A DNA stretch of 64,000 nt. Origin: Nipponacmea schrenckii (lineage: Eukaryota > Mollusca > Gastropoda > Lottiidae). Both the position numbers and the translations under genes were made by a program. The stretch covers positions 29,022,602 through 29,086,601 of the forward strand of contig JAUJPP010000003.1 in assembly GCA_030562195.1 (NCBI GenBank). Direction: 5' to 3'. The first letter of the stretch is position 1. Each line of letters opens with the position of its first letter. This document shows, in pieces, positions 55,201 through 60,251 of this stretch. A model generated the notes under the pieces. It made no database searches. It saw nothing but the letters and a program-made list of their open reading frames with translations, and was not told the DNA's origin.

Positions 55201-57799
55201 TGAGGTCGACCTTGAGATGTGGTTGGGACTTGAGTATTTTTATTAACAGACGATTAAAAAAATCCAGCACATCTTCTATAGGTTGAATATGCATCAAATT
55301 ACAATTTTATAAAAATACCAAATATTCACATGACATTATTGAAATTTATTCAAGCATAGAGTCTAGTTAGCAACATTTTGAATTAATGGATGGATGTATA
55401 AGTGGGTGGACGGATGGATGGGTTGTTGGGTGAATGAATGAATGTCTTCAAGAATCAGAGATCTAAAAGATTAAGCCTTGCTTTATTATTTCAACTTATG
55501 ATAACATATGAACATTGTGTTAAAATGTTATGTGCTTAATATCATCTTGGATTGGTGTATTGAACTCCTCACTTCTTCATATCCCTTATCTTGTATAAAA
55601 AAATAAAACGCATCCCCTTATTCCTAATCTGAGATCCTTTTAGTGAACAATTCTCTTTCCACATTTGTGAAAATAACATCTTTAAAACGACATCATCAAA
55701 TGTTTTCCAATTCTTTGATTTTCATTTTCCTATCTCTAATCTCTCATCTATATTGTGAACGACACGTGACAAGCCCAGGTTTGTTATTGTTTCAGTTTTA
55801 GTGTTGGTAACATCTTGGATTTGTGATAATACAGAATACAGATAGAGAAAGAATCTTCAGTTAAAATCAATATTTCCCAATCTGACACCTGGCTAGCTGA
55901 TGACACCTTACAATTCCATAAAACAAGAAAGTTGACTATAACAGTCAAGGTATAAGTACAAAGTGACATTGTGAAGATGTGATACAAGAAAGATGGCTAT
56001 TGTAGTCAAGGTATAAGTATGAAGTTAGTAATAGCTTGATATTGTGAAGATGTGATACAAGAAAGGTGGCTATTAGAGTCAAGGTATAAGATGAAGTTTG
56101 TAATAGCTTGACATTGTGAAGATATGATACAAGAAAGGTGGCTATTGTAGTCAAGGTATAAGTATGAAGTTAGTAATAGCTTGACATTGTGAAGATATGA
56201 TACAAGAAAGGTGGCTATTGTAGTCAAGGTATAAGTATGAAGTTAGTAATAGCTTGATATTGTAAAGATGTGATACAAGAAAGGTGGCTATTGCAGTCAA
56301 GGTATAAGTATGAAGTTGTAATAGCTTGACATTGTAAAGATGTGATACAAGAAAGTGACATTGTACAAGGTATAAGTATGAAGTTTTAAAGCTTGACATT
56401 GTAAAGATGTGATACAAGAAAGGTGACTATTGTAGTCAAGGTATAAGTATGAAGTTTGTAATAGCTTGACATTGTGAAGATGTGATACAAGAAAGGTGAC
56501 TATTGTAGTCAAGGTATAAGTATGAAGTTTTTAATAACTTAATTAAAAAAAGAATACAAAAAGGTGATATTGAGTCAAGGTAAATTTTAAGTTTGTAATG
56601 CATTGACATTAGAAAATATGATACAAGAATGGTGCTATTGAAGTCAAGGTATAAAATGAATTTGTAAAGTTGATAGTAACCTGTTTACAAGAAATACCAT
56701 TTAGTCAAGGAATAATAAAAGTTGTAATAGCTTGACATTGTGAAGATGTGATACAAGAAAGATGGCTATTACGTTCAAGGTATAAGTGTGTTTATCAAGA
56801 ATTTCAATTAAAAAAAGAAAAGTACAAAAAGTGCATCAAAAATTGAGTATTAGTTTCATATGCAACTTTCATAATTCAAGAAAATATAAATCACATGATA
56901 TCGTTCAGAAGGAAGGTAAAAAGTCGATTACATTAAAGTAATAGTAACCTCATTTCAAGAATATTCCATTCATCAAGCGAATCAAAAATAGAAAATATAT
57001 AACTGAAAGTGAAAGAAGTAATCATTAAAGTGTCGTGTTTTTTTTCCTTATTTACAAATCAAATCGTTGTTTTCTTTTTCATTCAATAATTTTAACGATT
57101 TTAAATTACGAAGTTTAAATTATTCTATGTGTTGAAATCTTTTTATCATTTTAAAAACTGATAGTTTTCTACCTTTTACTCCAAATATTGGTTGAAATAA
57201 CAATACTGGGGAAGGGGTGAATTTTAAACTGAAATGTCCATTTTCGATTTAAAAAACTGTGTATTATATTTCTTGTTCAGTTAAGTTGCCATACCAACTG
57301 TTATTCCATAAAATCTAAAATTCTTTCGACCCTAAAGACAAATTTATATTAAACATAAGCTTACACCAATTGAATTCATTTCAACTGTCGATCTTAAAAA
57401 CAGTTTGTAATGTTTACTGTAAGGTTTAAACTGATGTTTGCTGTGCCACAAAATAAATAATTGAAAACAGAAATTCAAACAAACAGAAAGGCAAGGTTAG
57501 GAAACTTTCAACTTACGAATTTCAACTTTCTTCGAGTCCAATTTCTTCGTCAAATCTTCGATATGATGAATCTTTCTCGAAATTTTTTCAGTTTTTTCAC
57601 AGATTTTCTGACATTCTTCCGAAAGATCACAAAATATATCATCGGCATGTCGAATTAGACTTGTCAATTGAAGCATAGCCCCCAAAACAGCATTATGTAG
57701 CACAGCCCTTTCGGCTTTGGGTCCCTCGTCCCTATCCTCGGGTAACAAGGGTTTCCTCCCCAACCGAAAGGGTTCAACAACTCTACAGGCTAACGGCAT
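10423..57799 (-). CDS. NHS: NHS / Guk-holder family scaffold protein, six coding exons, 1501 aa
   Basis: Join of 57517-57799, 17757-18022, 16281-17097, 14057-14257, 13610-13742 and 10423-13228, all minus. Every junction is GT-AG and the phases agree (1, 0, 1, 1, 2), giving 1501 codons plus stop, close to vertebrate NHS and NHSL1 (about 1600). Residues 1-94 match the WAVE-homology domain that opens NHS proteins (start MPLACRVVEP; vertebrate NHS starts very similarly). The next exon carries the conserved SRPxCI stretch. The rest is Ser-rich and probably disordered, with a proline motif LPPPTPRR (about 728-735), four degenerate DSYRVAMR-type motifs (about 1086-1279) and a C-terminal T-D-V. Known for the family: NHS proteins regulate actin and cell shape; fly Guk-holder binds Dlg and Scribble. 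Inferred here: a cortical or junctional scaffold. Further alternative exons inside the 39.5 kb intron 1 cannot be excluded. Confidence 0.87.
13229..13609 (-). other. NHS-family intron 5
   Basis: A 381-bp intron between exons 5 and 6, GTAAGT to TTTTTCAG. It contains a G run near 13322. Confidence 0.8.
13610..13742 (-). CDS. NHS: NHS-family gene, coding exon 5
   Basis: A small exon of 133 nt with no internal ATG start of its own. It encodes residues 523-566 (HWSASSYSNRHSVESGKSS followed by a Ser/Tyr-rich stretch ending SPSFSDN). The acceptor is TAATTCCAG|GACATTGG and the donor AACAG|GTAAGTTAC. It is needed to bring exon 4 (phase 1) into the phase 2 acceptor of exon 6; joining exon 4 directly to exon 6 would shift the frame. 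That requirement, plus two good splice sites and an open frame throughout, supports it as real. Confidence 0.8.
13743..14056 (-). other. NHS-family intron 4
   Basis: A 314-bp AT-rich intron, GTTAGT to ATTCCAG. No feature inside. Confidence 0.8.
14057..14257 (-). CDS. NHS: NHS-family gene, coding exon 4
   Basis: The exon encodes residues 456-522. The acceptor is TTTCCAG|GAATTATG and the donor CCTCAG|GTTAGT, phase 1 in and phase 1 out. Because its length (201 nt) is a multiple of three it could be skipped without a frameshift. The product contains GPGTYYYFESNTLP and DFPWESLPKDW, an aromatic-rich segment standing out in an otherwise polar protein, and ends in a basic run KRRPKEERHSSS. The aromatic segment is a good candidate for a short conserved interaction motif (inference). 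Confidence 0.82.
14675..14730. repeat. Perfect 14-bp inverted repeat, 28-nt loop
   Basis: AACCAGCGTTCTCT at 14675-14688 pairs with AGAGAACGCTGGTT at 14717-14730. It sits directly in front of an AAT microsatellite and the 86-bp array. Confidence 0.85.
14746..15243. repeat. 86-bp tandem array, six copies
   Basis: The unit contains ACTCTTTATTTTACATGGGT, CAGAATTAGGCCCAATACAC and AAGGACATGGTCCTGTC; copies are nearly identical. The inner GGACATGGTCC is close to palindromic. Confidence 0.92.
16281..17097 (-). CDS. NHS: NHS-family gene, coding exon 3
   Basis: The exon encodes residues 184-455 plus one base. The acceptor is ATTTTCCAG|ATGCCTG (phase 0) and the donor GATG|GTAATT (phase 1). The product is charged and Ser/Arg-rich: a basic patch KGRKRRR, an acidic segment with SYSFDDLDAEDEPKRDE, a second basic patch FLPCRRTRSLPRSVKP and long Ser/Thr runs. 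Low-complexity composition and many S/T-P and R-x-x-S sites suggest a disordered, phosphorylated linker. No enzymatic motif is visible. Because it starts in frame with ATG it could in principle serve as an internal start, but splicing from exon 2 is in frame and is preferred. Confidence 0.85.
17098..17756 (-). other. NHS-family intron 2
   Basis: A 659-bp intron, GTATGT to TTTTCCAG, mostly occupied by the fold-back element at 17293-17645. Confidence 0.8.
17293..17645. mobile_element. MITE-like fold-back element
   Basis: One end reads GGGATAATAGGTCTTAGAAT, the other (reverse complement) TTAAAGTGATACTGTGTTTT; both continue with GAAC/TTAAAA-type text, so the ends are diverged inverted repeats. 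The centre is a perfect 14-bp stem (17458-17471 with 17482-17495, TTGAAAAACACTTA) and a 10-nt loop. Related copies: 49398-49881 and 59505-59885. Confidence 0.65.
17757..18022 (-). CDS. NHS: NHS-family gene, coding exon 2
   Basis: The exon encodes residues 95-183. The acceptor is TATTTCAG|CTGTCGG and the donor AGAAAG|GTATGT. It enters in phase 1 and leaves in phase 0. Joined to exon 1 the reading is ...VEI-P-VGDLKKFSRVDDHH, which matches the order in vertebrate NHS, where the WAVE-homology domain is followed by a short linker and then a (T)xSRPPCVEEL segment; here the segment is ADSRPQCIKDQY. This continuity argues that exons 1 and 2 are spliced directly despite 39.5 kb between them. The remainder (AYRKDGLYSSILFKLWPVF) shows no domain I can name. 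Confidence 0.85.
18525..18850. repeat. Low-complexity block: ACTATTATACAAAA units and GT/GGTAGG-rich DNA
   Basis: Four short ACTATTATACAAAA-type units at 18570-18625, then G/T-rich repeats with GGGTAGGTGGTAGGG and a (GT)n run near 18780. 18850-19500 is plain AT-rich sequence. Confidence 0.75.
19505..19690. repeat. Degenerate short repeat of TGGTAGAAAATTGCCC type
   Basis: About eight units of 20-25 bp alternating (T/G)AGAAAATGGCCCTCA and TAGAAAATTGCCCATTG. It mimics a coding frame on both strands but has no recognisable product. Confidence 0.7.
19700..21372. other. AT-rich intron sequence; one dispersed motif
   Basis: Nothing coding. 20735-20815 (ATCCACGGTA, CACCTTTGATGT, then TTAACCTCGTATCGGTCTAT) recurs at 50523-50600 and 50725-50765, where the two halves are separated by extra DNA: a dispersed repeat. 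Confidence 0.5.
21373..21638 (-). mobile_element. tRNA-derived SINE, nearly full length, inverted
   Basis: Read on the minus strand it starts with GAGCCACGGTTGCTCAGTGA, continues with the tRNA-like head and body (GGACAATAAACTGAGGTCCC, then CCCTTGACAGTTGGAATTC) and ends with the AGTAGAACATAAAACTCATT tail. It is the most complete copy of the body in the window. Confidence 0.75.
22757..23010 (+). mobile_element. SINE body and tail, headless, with a second tail fragment
   Basis: Tail bases CACTGCATGGCATTGCC occur twice (near 22761 and 22968), with the body motifs GACAATAAACTGAGG and ATCCCTTGACAGTTG between them. This looks like a truncated SINE next to a tail fragment of another copy. Confidence 0.6.
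23011..26559. other. Intron sequence with two weak repeat patches
   Basis: 24540-24700: two copies of a roughly 79-bp unit with CATTGACTACATAACTT and CCAATCAAAACACTTG. 25300-25640: degenerate units with ACTAATGTCCAGG(T) and AAACAATAG. The rest is unremarkable. Confidence 0.5.
26560..26975 (-). mobile_element. Two SINE tail fragments
   Basis: Near 26570-26655 and 26862-26960, the minus-oriented tail motifs ATGGAGTTTNNCATCCTACT and GCAGTGTGGAATGAAGGAAA are visible. Between them is AT-rich sequence with no other feature. Confidence 0.55.
26976..28850. other. AT-rich intron sequence
   Basis: One inverted copy of the CACTGGCCTAGATCACAAG motif, related to the 40.4-kb array, lies at 26985-27020. 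No other feature seen. Confidence 0.5.
28851..29009. repeat. 39-bp tandem repeat, four copies
   Basis: The unit is TTACTTCAATAGCATCACTA followed by AGATGTGATGTCTAAATAT. CATCAC and GTGATG within each unit form a small hairpin. Confidence 0.9.
30680..30800 (-). mobile_element. SINE body fragment
   Basis: TTCCAACTGTCAAGGGAT, then GTGCAC and GGTTTATTGTCCCTT follow the same order as the body of the SINE at 21373-21638. Confidence 0.55.
32036..32105 (-). mobile_element. SINE tail-body fragment
   Basis: CACCATGCAGTGTGGAATGA followed by GAAATTTTGCCAGG corresponds to the SINE tail-body junction in inverted orientation. Confidence 0.45.
32362..32625. repeat. 41-bp tandem repeat, about six copies
   Basis: The unit is CTGGACAGGAGATAGGGGTG followed by TGCAATTAGTCACAACCTAGA; copies nearly identical. 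Confidence 0.92.
32626..32720 (-). mobile_element. SINE tail and body fragment
   Basis: GAAATGAAATGAATGGAGC followed by a shortened body (CCAACTGTCGAGGGATCTTT). It abuts the 41-bp array that ends at 32625. Confidence 0.55.
33188..33388 (+). mobile_element. tRNA-derived SINE
   Basis: Intact pol III signals: A-box-like TGGCTCAGTGAGTTAGAC (33191) and B box GGTTCAATCCC (33235-33245). The tail holds CACTGCATGGCGCTGCCCGT and GCAGAAGAGTAGGACGTAAA and ends in short ATTC-rich repeats. The central body seen in other copies is shortened. No pairable acceptor stem encloses the boxes, so it is not a functional tRNA gene. Confidence 0.75.
33389..34019. other. AT-rich intron sequence, no feature seen
   Basis: Read on both strands; no repeat or open frame worth naming. 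Confidence 0.5.
34020..34500 (-). repeat. Tandem array of SINE tails, about seven copies
   Basis: Units of roughly 75-80 bp made of GAAATGAATGGAGTTTTACA, TCCTACTCTTCTGCACC, a variable ATGG(A/G)CTAAT(A/G)AAG part and GACAGACTGTTTGTAA. The last two copies replace the GACTGTTTG part with GGAGAAAACATT. The matching unit occurs in the opposite direction at 53868-54190. Confidence 0.75.
34880..35500. other. Homopolymer-dense stretch, probable poor consensus
   Basis: Dominated by runs of A, T and G of 4-9 bases (for example GGGGGGGAAAAAAATTTT near 34964), quite unlike the DNA on either side. Similar patches occur at 35930-36480. Confidence 0.55.
35501..36619. other. C-rich short repeat and homopolymer-dense stretch
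   Basis: 35823-35905 has two units of about 43 bp with ACAATACCCTACCCC and CAACCC(T/C)CACCGTGTA. From 35930 the sequence degrades into C, A and T runs. A MITE end lies at 36500-36535. Confidence 0.5.
36500..36535. mobile_element. MITE end fragment
   Basis: TCTAAGACACAGTATCACTT plus TAA is the reverse complement of the MITE-family end seen at 17620-17645. Confidence 0.5.
36620..39695. repeat. 25-bp minisatellite, about 120 copies
   Basis: The constant part is CGCTATATAACCCTGGTCT, followed by one of three main six-base endings: TTATAA, AAGTAA or ATATAA. The variants are interspersed irregularly. A cluster of 23-26-bp length variants (TTTTTTAA, AATAA) is confined to about 38140-38780 and 39090-39185. 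Each unit has a TATATAA. Confidence 0.95.
39696..40424. other. Decayed 25-bp units, then AT-rich sequence
   Basis: 39696-39900 still shows fragments such as TATATACCCTGGTT. After that nothing was seen. Confidence 0.55.
40425..40975. repeat. 54-bp tandem array, about ten copies
   Basis: The unit is ACTTGTGACCTAAGCAAGTG, CTTCTATGGAAGAGGATCTC, CTATAACACCTTAT. The first, less homogenised units read TTGTTACCTAGRCCAGTG and tie the array to single dispersed copies at 26985, 31780 and 42140. Confidence 0.92.
40976..42639. other. AT-rich intron sequence
   Basis: One single copy of the GACCTAGGCTAGTGCTTTTA motif at about 42138. No gene seen. Confidence 0.5.
42640..42775. repeat. Dispersed copy of the 122-bp repeat and its flank
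   Basis: Matches 9185-9325: AACAGACCTAAACCTAATTG through TCATGATATTTTCTGGT and on to TTAAAATGTCTCCTAATTAT. Confidence 0.8.
43135..43225. repeat. 20-bp tandem repeat, four copies
   Basis: The unit is CACACTATATATTCAGTACC. Confidence 0.92.
43510..45645. repeat. 69-bp tandem array, about 30 copies
   Basis: The unit contains GATGATGACAATGTAAATTG, TAGAAACATTGTGTACAATA and AAACTCAGGAGTAGTATACT. Because 69 is a multiple of three, one minus-strand frame stays open for 324 codons (44659-45633); this is a by-product, see findings. Confidence 0.94.
45890..46715 (-). repeat. Tandem array of tRNA-like SINE heads
   Basis: About six well-kept units of about 100 bp (from 46130) and one or two decayed ones before them. 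On the minus strand each unit carries an A-box-like ACTCAGTGAGTTAGACGCTT, a B box GGTTCAATCCTAG and a spacer ending AACCCTGTCAGTAGAGAGC. The units join head to tail without SINE body or tail. Confidence 0.72.
46716..48609. other. AT-rich intron sequence, no feature seen
   Basis: Some C runs (47730) and A/T runs. No open frame with recognisable product. Confidence 0.5.
48610..49030. repeat. About 140-156-bp tandem repeat, three copies
   Basis: Copies start near 48612, 48768 and 48909 with CAGTCTATTCCAAGGTTTAA, then ACAGTGTTTTCTGTACAAGC and CCCAGTTTCCCTGCTATCAG. The first copy is the most diverged. A SINE tail scrap (GGATGTAAAACTCCATTCAT) follows at about 49108. Confidence 0.8.
49394..49885. 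mobile_element. MITE with perfect 20-bp terminal inverted repeats
   Basis: AGGGATAATAGGCGTTAGAA at 49398-49417 is matched exactly in reverse complement at 49862-49881, flanked by TTAA on both sides (49394-49397, 49882-49885). The body is 484 bp without coding capacity. The TTAA flanks suggest a piggyBac-like duplication; TA with a one-base-longer repeat is equally possible. Confidence 0.75.
49886..53284. other. Intron sequence with dispersed scraps
   Basis: 50523-50600 and 50725-50765 repeat the two halves of 20735-20815. A (TA)n run is at 50795. No gene seen. Confidence 0.5.
53285..53480. repeat. About 75-bp tandem repeat, two to three copies
   Basis: The shared text is AGTATCATCAGGTGTTTCTA and CACTACTATAATGGTTAAAA. 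Confidence 0.8.
53868..54190 (+). repeat. Tandem array of SINE tails, about four to five copies
   Basis: The reverse complement of the array at 34020-34500, including the non-SINE linker (ACAAACAGTCTGT). Units read TTCATTAGCCCATTAGTTGC, AGAAGAGTAGGATGTAA and CTCCATTCATTTC. Confidence 0.72.
54191..55929. other. AT-rich intron sequence, no feature seen
   Basis: A short GGATG-rich patch near 55390-55440. Nothing else. Confidence 0.5.
55930..56790. repeat. 73-bp tandem array, about eleven copies
   Basis: The unit is TATAAGTATGAAGTTNGTAA, TAGCTTGACATTGTGAAGAT, GTGATACAAGAAAGGTGGCT, ATTGTAGTCAAGG. Copies become ragged after 56530. The first 40 bp are the unit of the array at 62110-63075. Confidence 0.9.
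56791..57516. other. AT-rich start of intron 1
   Basis: No feature seen apart from the exon 1 donor at its right edge. Confidence 0.5.
57517..57799 (-). CDS. NHS: NHS-family gene, coding exon 1 (WAVE-homology domain)
   Basis: The exon encodes residues 1-94 plus one base. It opens MPLACRVVEPFRLGRKPL, aligning with the NHS/WAVE N-terminus, followed by an amphipathic helical stretch (AVLHNAVLGAMLQLTSLI, then HADDIFCDL) and a Lys/Glu-rich coiled segment ending LDSKKVEI. In WAVE proteins this domain assembles into the Abi/HSPC300 complex; in NHS it is linked to actin remodelling. The donor is C|GTAAGTTG at 57516 and downstream. The ATG is preceded by AGGAAAT, a moderate context, and was chosen because the NHS family begins exactly with this MP motif. 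The 5' UTR cannot be bounded. Confidence 0.9.
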
Positions 57800-60044
57800 A
57801 TTTCCTTTTCACTACTTTTCTTATAAAATCCACATTTCTGCTAAAATTCCATTCAAAAAGTTGAAAACCACACGAATTTCAATCGCTAGTTTTACCCGGA
57901 CATGTCAAGTTTACATCCACGCGCTTGTCAGAACAGACGACCAGGTATAGGCTATTCAAATAATCTATCTCACTCCCTCCACATCCAGATCTCTCGGGTA
58001 CAGGTTATACGTGCATTAATATCGCAGCTAAAATACACGGTATATAACAGTGAATATCTTTGTTATAACAGTATAAGAATCCCTGATGATTAGTTATCAA
58101 AACACAATCTAAGGTAATTAATATTCAAGCTACTGAGCTAATTACCTGTAGAGGGAGGTGTACAGAACAGCCAGGTAAATGAAACGCTTGAATTGCCTTT
58201 TTGACAGATTGAACCAATGAAAAGAAAGTTAAGAAATCAATATTCTATTGATAACAAATCTTATCAGTTTTTATGACCCTTCCACGCTTCAATTTATAAG
58301 CCGTAATATCTATTTCATTGCACCCGTAGTATATCAATATATGCGGGCATTACAAACGGGCGTTATCGCCGATATACACCAGTGTCGACACGAGGTTTAT
58401 CACACTTTCATTAACTCCTAATTAAAAACTCGTTTGTTACCTGTTTTATTTTTCCCGCCATTATCTCCCCATTAATTATAAATACAACATGTTAGCAGAC
58501 GATGGAATTGGCGGCAAAATTTTCAAATTTATCACTTTTAGACAAAGGTGATTATGATTAGTCTAATCAAACAGGAACACATGCTGTCTTTGTCTGAATT
58601 CATATTCTGTTCTAAAAAACACAAAACAGAAGACTTCTATATTATATTATTCATACCGTAGCAGACGATGGATTTGGCGGTAATTTCAAGATTTTTAAAA
58701 TTTTATATCAAAAGACAATAAAATACAAGAATACAGTTTTTTTTTTTTTGCATCAGTGGTTAAAATTTAAGTTTAAATATTGGCTTTTATTTGAAAGAAA
58801 TCAAACTTTATGTATGCACCGCTAGATCTTTAGGAAAATCTTGCTTACCTTTGACTTTCAAATGTATAAAAGGAAAGCGGTTTATCTTAACATTGTTAAG
58901 TTTGACTATAATCAAAGTTCAACTTGAGTCAAGGCAAGAGAGCTGCATACGACCCTTACTCTTAACCTTCAATAACATATAATATATTCAAATTTCTCTC
59001 GTCTGTTATTTTACTAACCATTTCCATGACAATAGATGTAAACAATATATTAACCCTGTGAAAGTGATTTTACGAATAGTAACTTGTTATTTTTCAATCA
59101 ATTTAAACCCTAACCGTCCCTCTTAACCCAAACCCACCCCAAAAACGTATAGCTTCGATGTCTGAGACCCAGTTTGCTGTATGTTTTCATTTATATTGAC
59201 AGTTTGGATTTATTGATTAACTACCCCATTGGCTGAACAAAGAAGACACCCCCCTTCCCCTCCACAAAGATAAATGGTACAATAATCTTAATTTCGGAAG
59301 AAAGTCGGAAAATTTATACAAAACAGCAGTACTTTAAGGGTCCTTTATGTGGAATTTCGTGCAGCAGATATTCTTTTAACCATTATCATTTTGGAGTCTA
59401 CGTCACAGTCACAAACCTAGGCCCAGGCTTCAGCGTATTTTTATAAATTCTGAAAAACCGTTTTCTGAGATTTTGAAATTTTATCTTTAAAACAACAATA
59501 TCATATATTTAAAGGAAAACTGTGTCTTAGAATGAACTTGATTATTAAGCGTTTTTGAATAATCAAATGCATCTTCATGGATAACTACTTAGTTTTTTTG
59601 GATATTAATTTATTTTTTTATTTTATTTATGGCAGCAGGTATATTTACCGATGAATAGAGCTCGTATTGGACCAGTTTAAAATTTTAAAGTTTTATGTTC
59701 ATTCTAGGACCTATTATCCTTTGAGTGTCTTACAATAATTTCTCAGTTTTATGAGTTTCCCAGATTTTAAGTTATTCTGTTACTTTATAACACCAGGTAA
59801 GTTCACTGATGAATATAAAGGTCTCGAATTGACCATTCTATACAAATTAAATTTTATGTCCAACCTAAGTAAGATCACTTTAATGCAAGAATTAGAAGGT
59901 TTACTAAACTAGAAGGAAAATGAATAGTAAATTCGATGTTTCAATTTTTCAAGGAAATTATCATTATTATTATTTTTTCTAGAGAATTCCCTTGTACAAG
60001 TTGTGAATAGTTTTATAACTGAAGGGAGGTAACTCGATTTAACC
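57800..60044. promoter_or_regulatory. Shared upstream region of the two divergent genes
   Basis: The start codons are 2.29 kb apart, so both promoters should lie here. A near-identical 22-bp direct repeat (TAGCAGACGATGGA, one variable base, TTGGCGG) occurs at 58493-58514 and 58659-58680. The right part is occupied by a MITE copy (59505-59885). No CpG-rich block or TATA box for the NHS gene was identified. Confidence 0.45.
59505..59885. mobile_element. MITE-family copy, composite
   Basis: The left end TTAAAGGAAAACTGTGTCTT and an inner GTTCATTCTAGGACCTATTA form one inverted pair (to about 59722); a second half with ACACCAGGTAAGTTCACTGA, found also at 17550 and 49790, follows up to GATCACTTTAA. 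The first half is inverted relative to the copy at 17293-17645, the second half is not. Confidence 0.6.
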
Positions 60045-60050
60045 TATAAA
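60045..60050 (+). promoter_or_regulatory. TATA box of the STIP1-family gene
   Basis: TATAAATAG begins 41 bp before the ATG. If it works at the usual spacing, transcription would begin near 60075, leaving a very short 5' leader of about ten bases. A start further upstream, with this sequence in a leader or intron, is an alternative. Confidence 0.5.
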
Positions 60051-60064
60051 TAGATTCCATGTGC

Positions 60065-60077
60065 TTCCAGAACATTC
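60065..60077 (+). promoter_or_regulatory. Heat-shock element, three perfect units
   Basis: TTCCAGAACATTC is TTC-nn-GAA-nn-TTC, a perfect trimeric HSF1 site, and a further TTC at 60055-60057 lies on the same 5-bp grid (with one missing unit between). It ends 8 bp before the STIP1 start codon, which fits a stress-induced co-chaperone. The position downstream of the TATA box is unusual. The same bases could also be read as a splice acceptor (CTTCCAG|AAC). Confidence 0.55.
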
Positions 60078-60085
60078 TAGTAAAG

Positions 60086-60251
60086 ATGGCGGACGTGAAA
60101 GCACAAGCAGAAGAAATTAAACAAAAAGGGAATGCTGCCTACAAGAAAAAGGATTTTGAGACAGCTTTGAAACATTATGATGAAGCCTTCGCCATTGATG
60201 GAACGAATATTACGATTTTAACGAACAAGGCTGCAGTTTACTTTGAACAAG
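60086..60251 (+). CDS. STIP1: STIP1-family gene, coding exon 1 (start of TPR2A)
   Basis: The exon encodes residues 1-55 plus one base: [20 protein letters not shown] and the following helix pair up to AVYFEQ. The donor is CAAG|GTAAGA. It holds three of the five TPR2A clamp residues (K12, N16, N47). An in-frame ATG at 60059 would add nine residues (MCFQNILVK); it lies in a weak context and just 14 bp past the TATA box, so it is not preferred. Confidence 0.93.

Larger units (their letters stand above)
18023..57516 (-). other. NHS-family intron 1, 39.5 kb
   Basis: GTAAGT (57516) to TATTTCAG (18023). It contains most repeats listed here. I read both strands for nested genes and for NHS alternative first exons and found nothing that could be supported. 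Vertebrate NHS also has a very long first intron. Confidence 0.7.

Noticed and set aside
60059..60085. Upstream in-frame ATG as the STIP1-family start
   Set aside because: Weak context, only 14 bp after TATAAA, and the family homologues begin close to the ATG at 60086.
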